A stretch of DNA of 64,000 nucleotides from CAXMST01 sp963700785. GTDB taxonomy: Bacteria; Actinomycetota; Thermoleophilia; Solirubrobacterales; 70-9. The notes below the pieces were generated by a model, which was not told the origin of the DNA, ran no database searches, and saw nothing but the letters and a program-made list of their open reading frames with translations. Shown here piece by piece: positions 53,510-64,000 of the stretch. Where the stretch lies: NCBI GenBank assembly GCA_963700785.1, contig CAVOYZ010000008.1, positions 219,966 to 283,965 on the forward strand. Direction: 5' to 3'. Numbering within the stretch: the stretch's first letter is position 1; each line of letters opens with the position of its first letter. A program made the translations under genes and the position numbers.

Positions 53510-54509
53510 ATGCGATTGGGAAGCGGGATCCGCATCGGGCCGGGAATGGGCCTGGCCGGCTTGGCCACGGTCGTCGCCATGATCTTGAGCGGCGGCCCGC
53601 AGGCCGCTGCCGCTGAACGACCGCCGAGCGCGCGCCAGTTCCAGCAGCGGACGGCGGAGTTCCTCGCAACGCAGCCGGTCGCCGGCCCGGCGGCTCTCGG
53701 CGCCCGCGGCGGGATCGGGGTTGACCCGCTCGACCCACCGATTGACGCGCCGCTGTTCGACGGCAATCTCGCGGTCGCGCTCTACGGCGCTCCGCAGCTG
53801 ACGGCGACCGCGATCGGCAAGCGCTCGCCCGCGGGCGCCGCGCGAAAGCTGCGCCGGCAGGCACGTGCCTACGCGAGCGTCAGCGACCGCCCGGTCGCCC
53901 TGTCGCTGCACCTGATCGGAGTGGTCGCAACCGCCTCGGCCGGCTCCGACCGCAGCTACAGCGCCCGCCAGGATCCCGACGTGATCCGCACCTACCTGAA
54001 GGCGGCGCGCTCGGTCGGCGCCCGTCTGACCCTCGACATCCAGCCCGGGCGCTCGCGGCTGCTCAGCGAGCTGCGGGCGTTGCGGGAGTGGATCGCGCTC
54101 CCGGACGTCGACGTCGGCGTCGACCCGGAGTGGAACGTCGGGCGCAGGGGGGTCCCGGGCCGGGATCGAGGGCTCGATCGGATACCGCCAGCTGAACCGC
54201 GCCTCGCGCTGGCTGGAGCGGCTCGCGGAGGCAGAGGACGTGCCCGCGAAGGCGCTGATCGTCCATCAGTTCCGCGCCGGCAGCATCAGCGGCCGGCGCC
54301 GGATCAAGCAGCGTGATCAGGCCAGCGTGCTGCTCAACTTCGACGGGATCGGCTCACGGCGAGCGAAGCGGGCCGGATACAAGAGCCTCGCGACCAACGC
54401 CGACCTACTCGACGGTTTCTCGCTCTTCTACGACCGCGACCTGAGGCTGATGAAGCCTCGTTCGGTGCTTCGGTTGCGGCCCGCGGTCGAGTACGCGATG
54501 TACCAGTAG
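53510..54509 (+). CDS. Secreted protein of unknown function (one frameshift)
   Basis: About 333 residues. From ATG 53510 a signal peptide is visible: MRLGSGIRIGPGMG, hydrophobic LAGLATVVAMILSG, and a likely cleavage after PQAAAA. The mature part has VALSLHLIGVVATASAG, YLKAARSVGARLTLDIQPGR and IALPDVDVGVDPEWNVG, suggesting a barrel with an acidic strand end. Near 54155 a frameshift leads to GIEGSIGYRQLNRASRWLER and the C-terminal ALIVHQFRAGSI and VLLNFDGIGSRRAKRAGYKS. A TIM-barrel hydrolase is possible but I do not recognise the family. An in-frame ATG at 53483 is an alternative start. Confidence 0.65.
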
Positions 54510-54588
54510 GCGCCTCGCGGCGCGGGCTGCCTGCAAACCCCCGAACCGCTATCAACCGAGGATCGGTACCTGGTTCCCGAAGCCGTGG

Positions 54589-55188
54589 ATGCTGCCGCTG
54601 ATCGTCGCGGTCCTCGTCGTGCCCGCGTTCGTCGGGTTCGCGCTCGGCGGCGCCGGCGCTGGAACAGCGGCCGGGTTCTTGACGATCGCCGCCCTGGTCT
54701 TGATCGCCGCGCGCAGCCGGCCGCGGGAGCCGATCGAGTTCGGCAGCGAGCGGGCCGGGGCACCGCTGCTGGCGCTCGCGCTGGCGCCGATCGAGGATGC
54801 GGCTACGGCCAACCGCGTCGCCACGATCGCGGAGGCCGGCGCAGATCCCGACCGGCATGCCGTGCTCGTTCTGGCGCCGGTCCTCTCGACCCCGCTGCAG
54901 CGCTGGCTCAGCGACGAGGGCCCGGGTCGGATCGCAGCCCAGGAGCGGCTCGCCGTCTCGATCGCGACGCTGGCCGCGGCCGGCTGCCATGCCGAGGGGC
55001 GGGTGGTCAGCGAGGACCCGGGGGAGGCCCTCGAGGACGTGGCCGTCCAACATGGCGCCCACGGCGTCGTGTTCGTGGTCGCGGATCGGCGCTACGACCG
55101 CGCGATCGCCGACCTCAGCGGGCGGCTCGACCGGCCGGTCCACCGGATCGAGGTCGGCGCCGGCGCTGGCGGGTCGGGTCGGGTCTGA
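54589..55188 (+). CDS. Membrane-anchored protein with a universal-stress-like domain
   Basis: 199 residues. Two N-terminal hydrophobic segments (LPLIVAVLVVPAFVGFALGG and GTAAGFLTIAALVLIAA) are followed by a basic stop-transfer RSRPRE. A soluble domain follows with HAVLVLAPVLSTPLQRWL, VSIATLAAAGCHAEGRVVSE and HGAHGVVFVVADRRYDRAI, a Rossmann-like alternation reminiscent of UspA without a clear ATP motif. Convergent with clpB. The 79-base gap before it shows nothing notable. Confidence 0.6.
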   Translation: MLPLIVAVLVVPAFVGFALGGAGAGTAAGFLTIAALVLIAARSRPREPIEFGSERAGAPLLALALAPIEDAATANRVATIAEAGADPDRHAVLVLAPVLSTPLQRWLSDEGPGRIAAQERLAVSIATLAAAGCHAEGRVVSEDPGEALEDVAVQHGAHGVVFVVADRRYDRAIADLSGRLDRPVHRIEVGAGAGGSGRV

Positions 55189-55204
55189 CCCGGGATCGGG
55201 CCGC

Positions 55205-57802
<2,598 letters not shown>

Positions 57803-57809
57803 TACGGGC

Positions 57810-57838
57810 AGTCTACGTGGTTAGGGAAGTGGTGTCAA
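57810..57838 (-). promoter_or_regulatory. clpB promoter, probably leaderless
   Basis: On the minus strand TTGACA (57833-57838) and TAGACT (57810-57815) are separated by exactly 17 bases, a textbook housekeeping promoter. With initiation about 7 bases beyond the -10, transcription would begin at or within a couple of bases of the clpB ATG (57800-57802). The message would then be leaderless, and no Shine-Dalgarno is visible. Confidence 0.75.
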
Positions 57839-57841
57839 GTA

Positions 57842-57864
57842 ATCTAAGTCAACTACGCTTAGAT
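57842..57864. promoter_or_regulatory. Inverted repeat upstream of clpB -35, candidate HspR operator
   Basis: ATCTAAG (57842-57848) and CTTAGAT (57858-57864) form a perfect 7-base inverted repeat with a 9-base spacer, directly upstream of the clpB -35 box. A heat-shock regulator (HspR) is encoded in the adjacent operon. The half-sites differ from the published HAIR consensus (CTTGAGT-N7-ACTCAAG), so the assignment is by position, not by consensus. Confidence 0.45.
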
Positions 57865-57877
57865 CAGGGGGTGCTGA

Positions 57878-58294
57878 TCAGAGCCGGGCCAGAACCCAGG
57901 CGCCGGCGAGTGCCGCGGCCGCGCCGAGCGCGGCGTTCTGCAGCGCCGGTCGTCGCGCTCCGGGCTCCGCCAGGGAGGCGGCGCCGAATGCGACCGCGTC
58001 GCCCGCGTCGACCATCGCGCCGAGCAGGGTCGCCTCGCGCAGCCGGCCGCGGTCGGCGGCTGCCGACAGCGCCTGCAGGCCGAGCGCGATGTCGCGGCCT
58101 CCGGCCAGCCTCGCCAGCGCCACCGTGGCCGTGTCGGGCCGCTCGAAGCCGAGCTTCGCCAGCGCCGGACGGGTGAAGCCGAAGGTCCCGATCCCGATCC
58201 CGATCCTCGCCCATGCGATCGACAGGGCGGCGGCTCTTGCGAGTGGATCGATCGCCGCGCCCGCCGGCGAGGTGGTCCCGGGGTCGGTGCTCAA
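57878..58294 (-). CDS. Small hydrophobic protein, DUF4267-like
   Basis: 138 residues starting with TTG 58294, which overlaps the hspR stop (TTGA). AALSIAWARIGIGIGTFGF, VALARLAGGRDIALGLQALS, EATLLGAMVDAGDAVAFGAA and the C-terminal AALGAAAALAGAWVLARL give about four Ala/Gly-rich membrane helices. The GGRDIALGL motif is typical of small DUF4267-type membrane proteins. Role unknown. Position suggests co-expression with the chaperone genes. Confidence 0.6.
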   Translation of the reverse strand: MSTDPGTTSPAGAAIDPLARAAALSIAWARIGIGIGTFGFTRPALAKLGFERPDTATVALARLAGGRDIALGLQALSAAADRGRLREATLLGAMVDAGDAVAFGAASLAEPGARRPALQNAALGAAAALAGAWVLARL

Positions 58295-58749
58295 GGGATC
58301 GACCTGGACTCGTAGGCCCCGTAGGGAACCAGCTCGGCGCCGAGCGAGCGCCGGACCCGTTCGACCTCGTCGGCCATCCGCTGCTGCAGCTCCGCCGCCC
58401 GGTCGCGCATCTCGAGCAGCTCGGCACGCATCTCCTCGAGCCGGTTCTCGAGCTCGAGAACGGTCTCGACCCCGGCCAGGTTGAGGCCCTGCTCGGCTGT
58501 CATCTCCTGGATCCGCCGCAGGCGCTCGACATCCTCCTGAGAGTAGAGGCGGGTGTTCTTCGGCGAGCGCTTCGGCGCGATCAGACCGCGCGCTTCGTAC
58601 ATCCGCAGGGTCTGCGGATGCATGTCGGCCAGCTCCGCGGCGACCGAGATCATGAACACGCCGCGCTCGCGATCGAGCTCGCCGCTGATCGTGGTGACCG
58701 ATCTTCGGACCCGCCGCCGGCCCTTCGCGTTGTCCGCGCGCTCGCTCAC
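58291..58749 (-). CDS. hspR: Heat-shock repressor HspR (MerR family)
   Basis: 152 residues. After a basic lead, FMISVAAELADMHPQTLRMY and EARGLIAPKRSPKNTRLYSQ form the winged helix-turn-helix, followed by EDVERLRRIQEMTAEQGLNL. A C-terminal coiled coil runs about 85-135 (VLELENRLEEMRAELLEMRD). HspR represses dnaK and clpB operons in actinobacteria with DnaK as co-repressor. Start overlaps the dnaJ stop (ATGA), the standard dnaK-grpE-dnaJ-hspR order. Confidence 0.93.
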   Translation of the reverse strand: MSERADNAKGRRRVRRSVTTISGELDRERGVFMISVAAELADMHPQTLRMYEARGLIAPKRSPKNTRLYSQEDVERLRRIQEMTAEQGLNLAGVETVLELENRLEEMRAELLEMRDRAAELQQRMADEVERVRRSLGAELVPYGAYESRSIP

Positions 58750-59891
58750 GCCGCACCTACCTTGCCCGACTGCTCGGATTGATCGCCGGGCTGCGCAGTC
58801 TCGCGACGCCTGGCCTCGCGCAGGATCTCCTGACGCGGATCGTGGTCGTCGAGCGAGCTCGCGAGCTCTTCGACCGCCTTGCGCTGCTCGCCGCTGAGCT
58901 GACTGGGAATCTCGATCTCCATCCGGTAGCGGATGTCACCGCGCCTGCCGCCGCCGGGCTTCGGTGGCCCCTCGCCGCGCAGCCGCTGGATCGTTCCGTG
59001 CTTCGTGCCCGCCGGAATCCGGATCCGCTTCGTGCCGCGCAGCGTCGGGACCTCGATGCTGCCACCGCCGATCGCCTCGGGGATCGTGATCGGCACCGCA
59101 ACCTCGAGGTTGCCGTCCTTGCGCTGCGTGAACACCGGGGAGGGCGTGACGCGGGTGGTCACGAACAGGTCGCCCGAGGGCCCGCCCAGGGGCCCGTCCT
59201 CGCCCTTGCCGGCAAGCCGGATCCGGGTCCCGTCGCGAACGCCGGCCGGCACGTTGACGCGATAGCGCTTCCGCTGCTGGGTGACCCCGCTGCCCGCGCA
59301 GTCGGGGCACGGGGTATCGACCACCTCGCCCCTGCCGCCGCACTGCGGGCAGGGATGGGAGATCGAGAAGAAGCCCTGGCTCTCGGCGTCGACGCCGCGA
59401 CCGCCGCAGGAGGGACAGGTGTGTGGCTGGGTGCCCGGTGCGGCGCCGCTGCCGCCGCAGGTCTCACAGCGGGCCTGCTTGGGAACCGTCACCCGGACCT
59501 GAGTGCCTTCCATCGCCTGCTCGAAGCTGAGCTTGATCTCTGTTTCGAGGTCGCGCCCCGCCGGAGCTTGGGGCCCACCGCCGCGGTTGAACAGCGATCC
59601 GAACACGTCTCCGAGGTCACTGACTCCAAACCCGCCGGCCCGCGGGTCTCCCCCGCGGCCGAAGCCGCCGAAGCCTCCGAAGGCCCCGCCTGAGTCGTAC
59701 TCCTTGCGCTTATCCGGGTCCTTGAGCGTGTCGTAGGCGCCCTGCACCTCCTTGAAGCGCTCCTCGGCCTGCTCGTCGCCGGGGTTGCGGTCGGGGTGGT
59801 ACTCGCGGGCGAGCTTTCGGTAGGCGCTCTTCAGCTCCTCGTCGGAGGCGCCCTTGCCGACCCCCAGGACCTGGTACAGATCTCGTGCCAC
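58746..59891 (-). CDS. dnaJ: Chaperone DnaJ
   Basis: 381 residues. J-domain with HPD at 32-34 (LAREYHPDRNPGDEQAEERF), a Gly/Phe-rich linker (GGAFGGFGGFGRGGDPRAGG), and four zinc-finger repeats CETCGGSG, CPSCGGRG, CPQCGGRG and CPDCAGSG. Substrate-binding C-terminal domains include VNVPAGVRDGTRIRLAGKGE. A complete type I DnaJ. It stimulates DnaK ATPase and delivers clients. 10 bases after grpE. Confidence 0.97.
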   Translation of the reverse strand: MARDLYQVLGVGKGASDEELKSAYRKLAREYHPDRNPGDEQAEERFKEVQGAYDTLKDPDKRKEYDSGGAFGGFGGFGRGGDPRAGGFGVSDLGDVFGSLFNRGGGPQAPAGRDLETEIKLSFEQAMEGTQVRVTVPKQARCETCGGSGAAPGTQPHTCPSCGGRGVDAESQGFFSISHPCPQCGGRGEVVDTPCPDCAGSGVTQQRKRYRVNVPAGVRDGTRIRLAGKGEDGPLGGPSGDLFVTTRVTPSPVFTQRKDGNLEVAVPITIPEAIGGGSIEVPTLRGTKRIRIPAGTKHGTIQRLRGEGPPKPGGGRRGDIRYRMEIEIPSQLSGEQRKAVEELASSLDDHDPRQEILREARRRETAQPGDQSEQSGKVGAA

Positions 59892-59901
59892 CGCCGGACC
59901 C

Positions 59902-60531
59902 CTAGGCGCCGACGACGACCCGCGCCGGCCTCAGCACGACGTCGCCGATCCGGTAGCCCCGCTCGAGGACCTCGACGACGATGCCCTGCTCGGCCGTCTC
60001 GCCGTCCGCGGTCGCGATCGCCTCCGACGTCGCCGGGTCGAACTTCTCGCCGCCCGGGTCGAACGCCTCGACGCCGGCGCGCCGGAGACCGTCCCGCAGC
60101 TCGCGGTAGACCAACGCCACCCCTTCGGCGAGAGCGTTCTGGGCCGTCACCTCTTCGCTGGCCGGCTCGCCCTCGGGCACCGCGCCGTCGGGGTCGACGC
60201 CGGCGGCCAGCAGCGCTCGCTCGAGATCGTCGAGCGCCGGGATCAGATCGCGGGCGACGGCCGCTCGGCCGCGCTGCTCCGCGACGCCGGCCTCAGCGCC
60301 GACGCGGCGCCGGTAGTTCTCGAGGTCGGCCCGCGCGCGCTGCGCGAGATCGAGGTACTCGTTGCGCTCGCGACGAGCCGCTTCGAGCTCGCTCTCGGCG
60401 GTCTGCTCGGCGGCGTCCGGCTGCTCGGCATCCTCTGGCGCAGCCTCAGCGGGTTCGCTGCCGGGCTCGTCCGGCCGGGCGCCGGGCGTCAGGGCAGCTT
60501 CCTCCGTCGGTTGGTTGCCTCTCTCGCTCAT
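59902..60531 (-). CDS. grpE: Nucleotide exchange factor GrpE
   Basis: 209 residues from MSERGNQ; the frame is open upstream only over the intergenic region and dnaK. Acidic, Pro-rich N-terminus, long helix ELEAARRERNEYLDLAQRAR and ADLENYRRRVGAEAGVAEQR for dimerisation, and a C-terminal beta domain with EKFDPATSEAIATADGETAE and GYRIGDVVLRPARVVVG. Promotes ADP release from DnaK. Starts about 25 bases after the dnaK stop. Confidence 0.95.
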   Translation of the reverse strand: MSERGNQPTEEAALTPGARPDEPGSEPAEAAPEDAEQPDAAEQTAESELEAARRERNEYLDLAQRARADLENYRRRVGAEAGVAEQRGRAAVARDLIPALDDLERALLAAGVDPDGAVPEGEPASEEVTAQNALAEGVALVYRELRDGLRRAGVEAFDPGGEKFDPATSEAIATADGETAEQGIVVEVLERGYRIGDVVLRPARVVVGA

Positions 60532-60556
60532 CAGCTTGCTCCGGCCGACCCGCGGC

Positions 60557-62446
60557 TCAGGCCTCGTCCTCGACGACCTCGGCGTCGACGACCTCCTCCT
60601 CAGCGCCGTCGCCGTTGGCTGCGGCGCCGTCGCCGGAGCTCTCCGCCGCCTGCTGGGCGCTCGCCGCATAGATCGCCTCGCTGACCTTGTGGAAGGCGCT
60701 CTCGGCCGCCTCGGTCTTCGCCTGGATCTCGGCGGCGTCGGTCGAATCGACCGCGCCCTTCAGCGCCTCGATCGCCTCGCTGACCTCCTTCTGGTCGGCG
60801 TCGCTGATCTTGTCGGCGTGCTCAGCGAGCTCCTTCTCGAACTGGAAGGCGCGCGCCTCGGCGACGTTGCGTGCCTCTGCCAGCTCCTTCGCCTTGCGGT
60901 CCTCGTCCGCGTGGCTCTCCGCGTCCTTGATCATCTGCTCGACCTCGTCCTCGGCGAGGCCCGAGCCGCCCTTGATCTCGATCGTCTGCTCCTTGCTGGT
61001 CCCGAGGTCCTTGGCGGAGACGTTGAGGATGCCGTTCGAGTCGATGTCGAAGGTGACCTCGATCTGCGGCATTCCGCGTGGCGCCGACGGGATGCCCGTC
61101 AGCTGGAACTTGCCCAGCGACTTGTTGCCCGACGCCATCTCGCGCTCGCCCTGCAGCACGTGGACCTCGACCTGGGTCTGGTTGTCATCGGCGGTCGAGA
61201 AGATCTCCGACTTCTTCGTCGGGATCGTCGTGTTCCGCTCGATCAGCTTCGTCATCACCCCGCCCTTGGTCTCGATCCCGAGCGTCAGCGGCGTCACGTC
61301 GAGCAGCAGCACGTCCTTGACGTCGCCGGCCAGCACCCCGGCCTGGATCGCGGCGCCGACGGCGACCACCTCGTCGGGATTGACGCCCTTGTGCGGGTCC
61401 TTGCCGGTCAGCTCCTTGACCTTCTCCTGGACCGAGGGCATGCGGCTCATGCCGCCGACCATGACCACGTGGTCGATCTCGGTGCCGGAATCGGCGAGCG
61501 CCTGCTTGACCGGGTTCACGACCCGCTCGAGCAGATCCGAGGTCAGCTCCGCGAGCTTGGCGCGGGTCAGCTTCATCTCGAGATGCTTCGGCTGGCCCTC
61601 GACCGCGGTGATGAAAGGCAGGTTGATCTGAGTGTCCTGGGCGGAGGAGAGCTCGATCTTCGCCTTCTCGGCCGCCTCGTAGAGGCGCTGCAGGGAGTTC
61701 TTGTCGGCGCCCAGGTCGATCCCCTGGTCGCGCTTGAACTCGGCCACCAGCCACTCGACGATCGCCTTGTCCCAGTTGTCGCCGCCGAGGTGGTTGTCGC
61801 CGGCCGTCGACTTCACCTCGAAGACGCCGTCGCCGATCTCCAGCACGGAGACGTCGAAGGTACCGCCGCCGAGGTCGAAGACGAGGATCGTGTGATCGGT
61901 CTTCTCCTTGTCGAGCCCGTAGGCGAGCGACGCCGCGGTCGGCTCGTTGATGATCCGCTTGACATCGAGCCCGGCGATCTTGCCGGCGTCCTTGGTCGCC
62001 TGGCGCTGGTCGTCGTTGAAGTACGCGGGGACGGTGATCACGGCGGAGTCGACCGTCTCACCGAGCTTTGCCTCGGCGTCGGCCTTGATCTTCTGCAGGA
62101 TCATCGCCGAGATCTCCGGCGGGCTGAACTGCTTCTCGTCGACCTTGACCCGCACGTCGCCGTTCGGCCCGGCTTCGACGTGGTAGGGGACGATCGTCTC
62201 CTCCTCCTTGACCTCGGCCTCCTTGCGGCCCATGAAGCGCTTGATCGAGAAGATCGTCCGCTCCGGGTTCATCACCGCCTGTCGCTTGGCGACGGTGCCG
62301 ACCAGGCGGTCGTCGTCGGTGAAGGCGACGACGGACGGGGTGGTGCGGCCGCCCTCCGCGTTCTCGAGGACGGTCGGCTCACCGCCCTCCATCACCGCGA
62401 AGCAGGAGTTGGTGGTGCCGAGGTCGATTCCGATCGTCTTGCCCAT
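60557..62446 (-). CDS. dnaK: Chaperone DnaK (Hsp70)
   Basis: 629 residues. ATPase domain: KTIGIDLGTTNSCFAVMEGG, VITVPAYFNDDQRQATKDAG, NEPTAASLAYGLDKEKTDHT and LVFDLGGGTFDVSVLEIGDG. Substrate domain: LLLDVTPLTLGIETKGGVMT and IPSAPRGMPQIEVTFDIDSN. The C-terminal acidic tail ends VVDAEVVEDEA. First gene of dnaK-grpE-dnaJ-hspR and, with HspR, the sensor of the heat-shock circuit. Confidence 0.98.
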   Translation of the reverse strand: MGKTIGIDLGTTNSCFAVMEGGEPTVLENAEGGRTTPSVVAFTDDDRLVGTVAKRQAVMNPERTIFSIKRFMGRKEAEVKEEETIVPYHVEAGPNGDVRVKVDEKQFSPPEISAMILQKIKADAEAKLGETVDSAVITVPAYFNDDQRQATKDAGKIAGLDVKRIINEPTAASLAYGLDKEKTDHTILVFDLGGGTFDVSVLEIGDGVFEVKSTAGDNHLGGDNWDKAIVEWLVAEFKRDQGIDLGADKNSLQRLYEAAEKAKIELSSAQDTQINLPFITAVEGQPKHLEMKLTRAKLAELTSDLLERVVNPVKQALADSGTEIDHVVMVGGMSRMPSVQEKVKELTGKDPHKGVNPDEVVAVGAAIQAGVLAGDVKDVLLLDVTPLTLGIETKGGVMTKLIERNTTIPTKKSEIFSTADDNQTQVEVHVLQGEREMASGNKSLGKFQLTGIPSAPRGMPQIEVTFDIDSNGILNVSAKDLGTSKEQTIEIKGGSGLAEDEVEQMIKDAESHADEDRKAKELAEARNVAEARAFQFEKELAEHADKISDADQKEVSEAIEALKGAVDSTDAAEIQAKTEAAESAFHKVSEAIYAASAQQAAESSGDGAAANGDGAEEEVVDAEVVEDEA

Positions 62447-62518
62447 GTCTGTTCCTTTCAGTAGTCAGGCGCGTGAAACCGGCTGCCGGAGCCGTGTCCC
62501 GCCCGAGCTTGCTAGCTA

Positions 62519-62570
62519 TCAGGTTGAAAATCTGAGTCGGAGCGTAGCAGATAGTTTCCGCTTTGTCGAA
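62519..62570 (-). promoter_or_regulatory. Candidate dnaK promoter with overlapping inverted repeat
   Basis: On the minus strand TTCGAC (62565-62570) and TACGCT (62541-62546) are 18 bases apart, a fair promoter. Just downstream, over the expected start site, lies TCAG...CTGA (62519-62522 and 62532-62535) with a 9-base spacer containing TTGA. Spacer size and position mirror the clpB element, which would suit an HspR operator, but the arms are short and no canonical HAIR is present. The rest of the 252-base gap 62447-62698 holds the dnaK leader and the EEP gene's upstream region. Confidence 0.4.
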
Positions 62571-62698
62571 GCCTCGCGAGGGCGCCCGCGAGCCGGCACC
62601 GGCAACCGCATCGAACTGCGGGCTTCCGGGTTAGACTGTTCGAGCCGGTCCGACGCGGGAGCGGCGTATCCACGGGGCAACGTAGAAGGAGAAGTCTC

Positions 62699-63921
62699 TT
62701 GACCTTTATCAACAGGGGCCACGCGGGCTCGCGTGTCTGGCTGATCGTCGGGGCGGTGATCGCCGCGGTCCTGACGGTCGCGCTGATCAGCCCGCCCGAG
62801 GGCGTCGCGAAGAAGAAGAAGGCGAAGAACGCCAAGGTCACGGTGATGACCCGCAACGTCTATCTCGGGGCCGACCTCGAGCCCGGCGCTCGGGGCGGCA
62901 AGCACTCGGCGAGGCGATCGACGGCGCCGGCGAGATCTACAACGAGATCGAGCGCACGAACTTCCCGGAGCGGGCGATTCCGCTCGGGAAGGAGATCAAC
63001 AAGTCGAAGGCGGATCTGATCGGCCTGCAGGAGGTCGCCCATTGGCGGGTCCAGACACCGTCTGACGGTGGCGCGCCGCCGATCTCCCCGTTCGGCGACG
63101 CTCGCGACCGAGACCAAGTACGACTTCCTCGCTGAGCTGATGAAGTACGTCGGCGGCAAGTACAAGGTGATCGCGGTCCAGGACGAGTTCGAGGGTGAGC
63201 TCCCCGCCGATGTCGACGGCGACCTGGGACGGCACCGGCCCGTTCGCGGCGCTCGGCGCCGATCTCGACGCGCGGCTGACGATGCGCGACGTGATCCTCG
63301 CCCGCAAGGGCAGCAAGGTGAAGCCGATCAAGAAGTCGGTGCAGATGGATCAACTACGAGACCACGTTCACCGCCGACGTCGGTGGCGCGCTGGTCACCG
63401 CGGACCGCGGCTGGCTCTCGGTCGACGCCAAGTACAAGAAGAACAAGAAGTCGAAGCCGACCAAGTTCCGCTTCGTCAACACGCACCTCGAGGCGTTCGG
63501 CGATCCGACGATCAAGGAGGCCCAGGCGAAGGAGCTGACCCAGAAGGGCGGCCCGCTGAAGACGAAGATGCGGGCGATCCTGGTCGGTGACCTGAACTCA
63601 GCGCTGGGTGTTCCGCACGAGGTCGGCACCGGATTCAACTCCGGCAACGATGGCGATCAGCTCGCCTTCAAGGCGCTGGCCGCGTTCGGGATGAAGGACT
63701 ACGGAACCGGCGGTGATTTCACCTGCTGCTACGGGTCCGCGCTCGACATCGACGAGGATCCGTTCGATCACACGATCGACCACGTCCTCGCCAACAAGAA
63801 GGCGAAGGCGAAGCTCCTCAAGGCATACGTGACGGGCAACGATCCGGCTGAGATCACCCCGTCCGGGCTGTGGCCGTCCGATCACGGCGGCGCGGTCTCG
63901 AAGCTGAAGCTCCGCAAGTAG
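62699..63921 (+). CDS. Secreted or anchored endonuclease/exonuclease/phosphatase (EEP) family protein (several frameshifts)
   Basis: TTG start at 62699 with AAGGAGAAG about 8 bases upstream. A hydrophobic segment (VWLIVGAVIAAVLTVALI) is a signal peptide or anchor, followed by Lys-rich AKKKKAKNAK. EEP motifs: VTVMTRNVYLGADL, then after a shift near 62880 KADLIGLQEVAHWRVQTP with the metal-binding Glu. After further shifts near 63085, 63220 and 63350 come FVNTHLEAFG and AILVGDLNSALGVP (catalytic Asp/Asn). The end is intact: LWPSDHGGAVSKLKLRK with the catalytic Asp-His. Four indels in one gene could be error or decay. Likely an extracellular phosphodiesterase of unknown substrate. Confidence 0.75.
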
Positions 63922-63942
63922 CAGAGCTGAGAAGCGAAGTCG

Positions 63943-63975
63943 AAAGGGCGGCCTCCGGGCCGCCCTTTCTGCTTA
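63943..63975 (+). terminator. Rho-independent terminator after the EEP gene
   Basis: AAAGGGCGGCC (63943-63953) pairs perfectly with GGCCGCCCTTT (63958-63968) around a 4-base TCCG loop, followed by a T-rich TCTGCTT. It lies 22 bases after the EEP stop codon. It is the clearest terminator in the window; no gene is seen between it and the right edge. Confidence 0.9.
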
Positions 63976-64000
63976 ACGAAGCGTGGGCCGGCACGTAAGC

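Noticed and set aside
57842..57864. A canonical HAIR operator
   Set aside because: The published CTTGAGT-N7-ACTCAAG is not present upstream of either clpB or dnaK, so the inverted repeats are reported only as candidates.
60362..62464. A 700-codon open frame on the plus strand opposite dnaK
   Set aside because: It is a mirror of the dnaK frame caused by high GC at third positions. The composition is Arg/Leu/Val/Asp-rich, with no motif and no ribosome site, whereas DnaK on the other strand is unmistakable.

Overview
This is a 64-kb, very GC-rich, gene-dense bacterial chromosome segment. Most genes lie on the minus strand in long runs whose stop and start codons often overlap (ATGA, GTGA or TGATG). 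An HspR-type dnaK-grpE-dnaJ-hspR operon next to clpB, a PurS/PurQ/PurL-type purine pathway and the general composition suggest an actinobacterium. A Thermoleophilia/Solirubrobacterales-like lineage is my best guess, but this is inference only. No rRNA, CRISPR array, transposase or prophage gene is visible. No gene-free stretch exceeds about 300 bases.

Layout. (1) 0.15-10.3 kb, minus: a branched-chain 2-oxoacid dehydrogenase operon (E1 alpha, E1 beta, E2, leucine dehydrogenase, lipB), preceded by a run thiE, membrane protein, lpd (E3), DsbA-like protein, a degenerate E2-like protein and a START-fold protein. (2) 10.37-12.66 kb, plus: a TPP riboswitch followed by thiO-thiS-thiG. (3) 12.66-15.62 kb: a pair of palindromic repeats, a histidine phosphatase, a radical SAM gene that has lost its core, a methyltransferase, a relic of a flavoprotein gene, and tRNA-Lys. 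(4) 15.6-22.35 kb, minus: purL, purF, purN, purH and a PhzF-like gene. (5) 22.4-39.8 kb, minus: an island of six sulfotransferase genes (seven domains), four closely related GT4-type glycosyltransferases, two methyltransferases, a flavin oxidoreductase, a glycosidase lipoprotein and an MMPL exporter. (6) 39.96-42.76 kb, plus: a receiver protein, a histidine kinase and a NarL-type regulator. (7) 42.77-49.83 kb, minus: purD, purE, purB, purC, purS and purQ, with a cupin and another sulfotransferase between them and an MBL-like gene on the other strand. (8) 49.85-55.19 kb: a GYD protein, a methyltransferase, an enoyl-CoA hydratase, a START protein, a fifth glycosyltransferase of the island family, a secreted protein and a membrane/stress-domain protein. 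(9) 55.2-62.45 kb, minus: clpB and the dnaK operon. (10) 62.7-63.97 kb, plus: a secreted EEP-family phosphodiesterase and a terminator.

How it fits together. The BCKDH, E3, LeuDH and LipB genes form one branched-chain amino acid catabolic module with its own lipoylation enzyme. The purine genes lie in one direction as D-E-B-C-S-Q, then the sulfotransferase/glycosyltransferase island, then L-F-N-H, so the island looks inserted into an ancestral purine cluster. The island is the most interesting part. It has enzymes to build, sulfate, methylate and trim a glycoconjugate, and an MMPL exporter sits at its upstream end, which suggests an exported sulfated glycolipid or surface glycan.

Caveat. At least a dozen genes, including purL, purD, lpd and E1 alpha, carry single-base frameshifts, several in short homopolymers. 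These look like residual sequencing errors rather than decay, so I annotate such genes as intact CDSs with a note.
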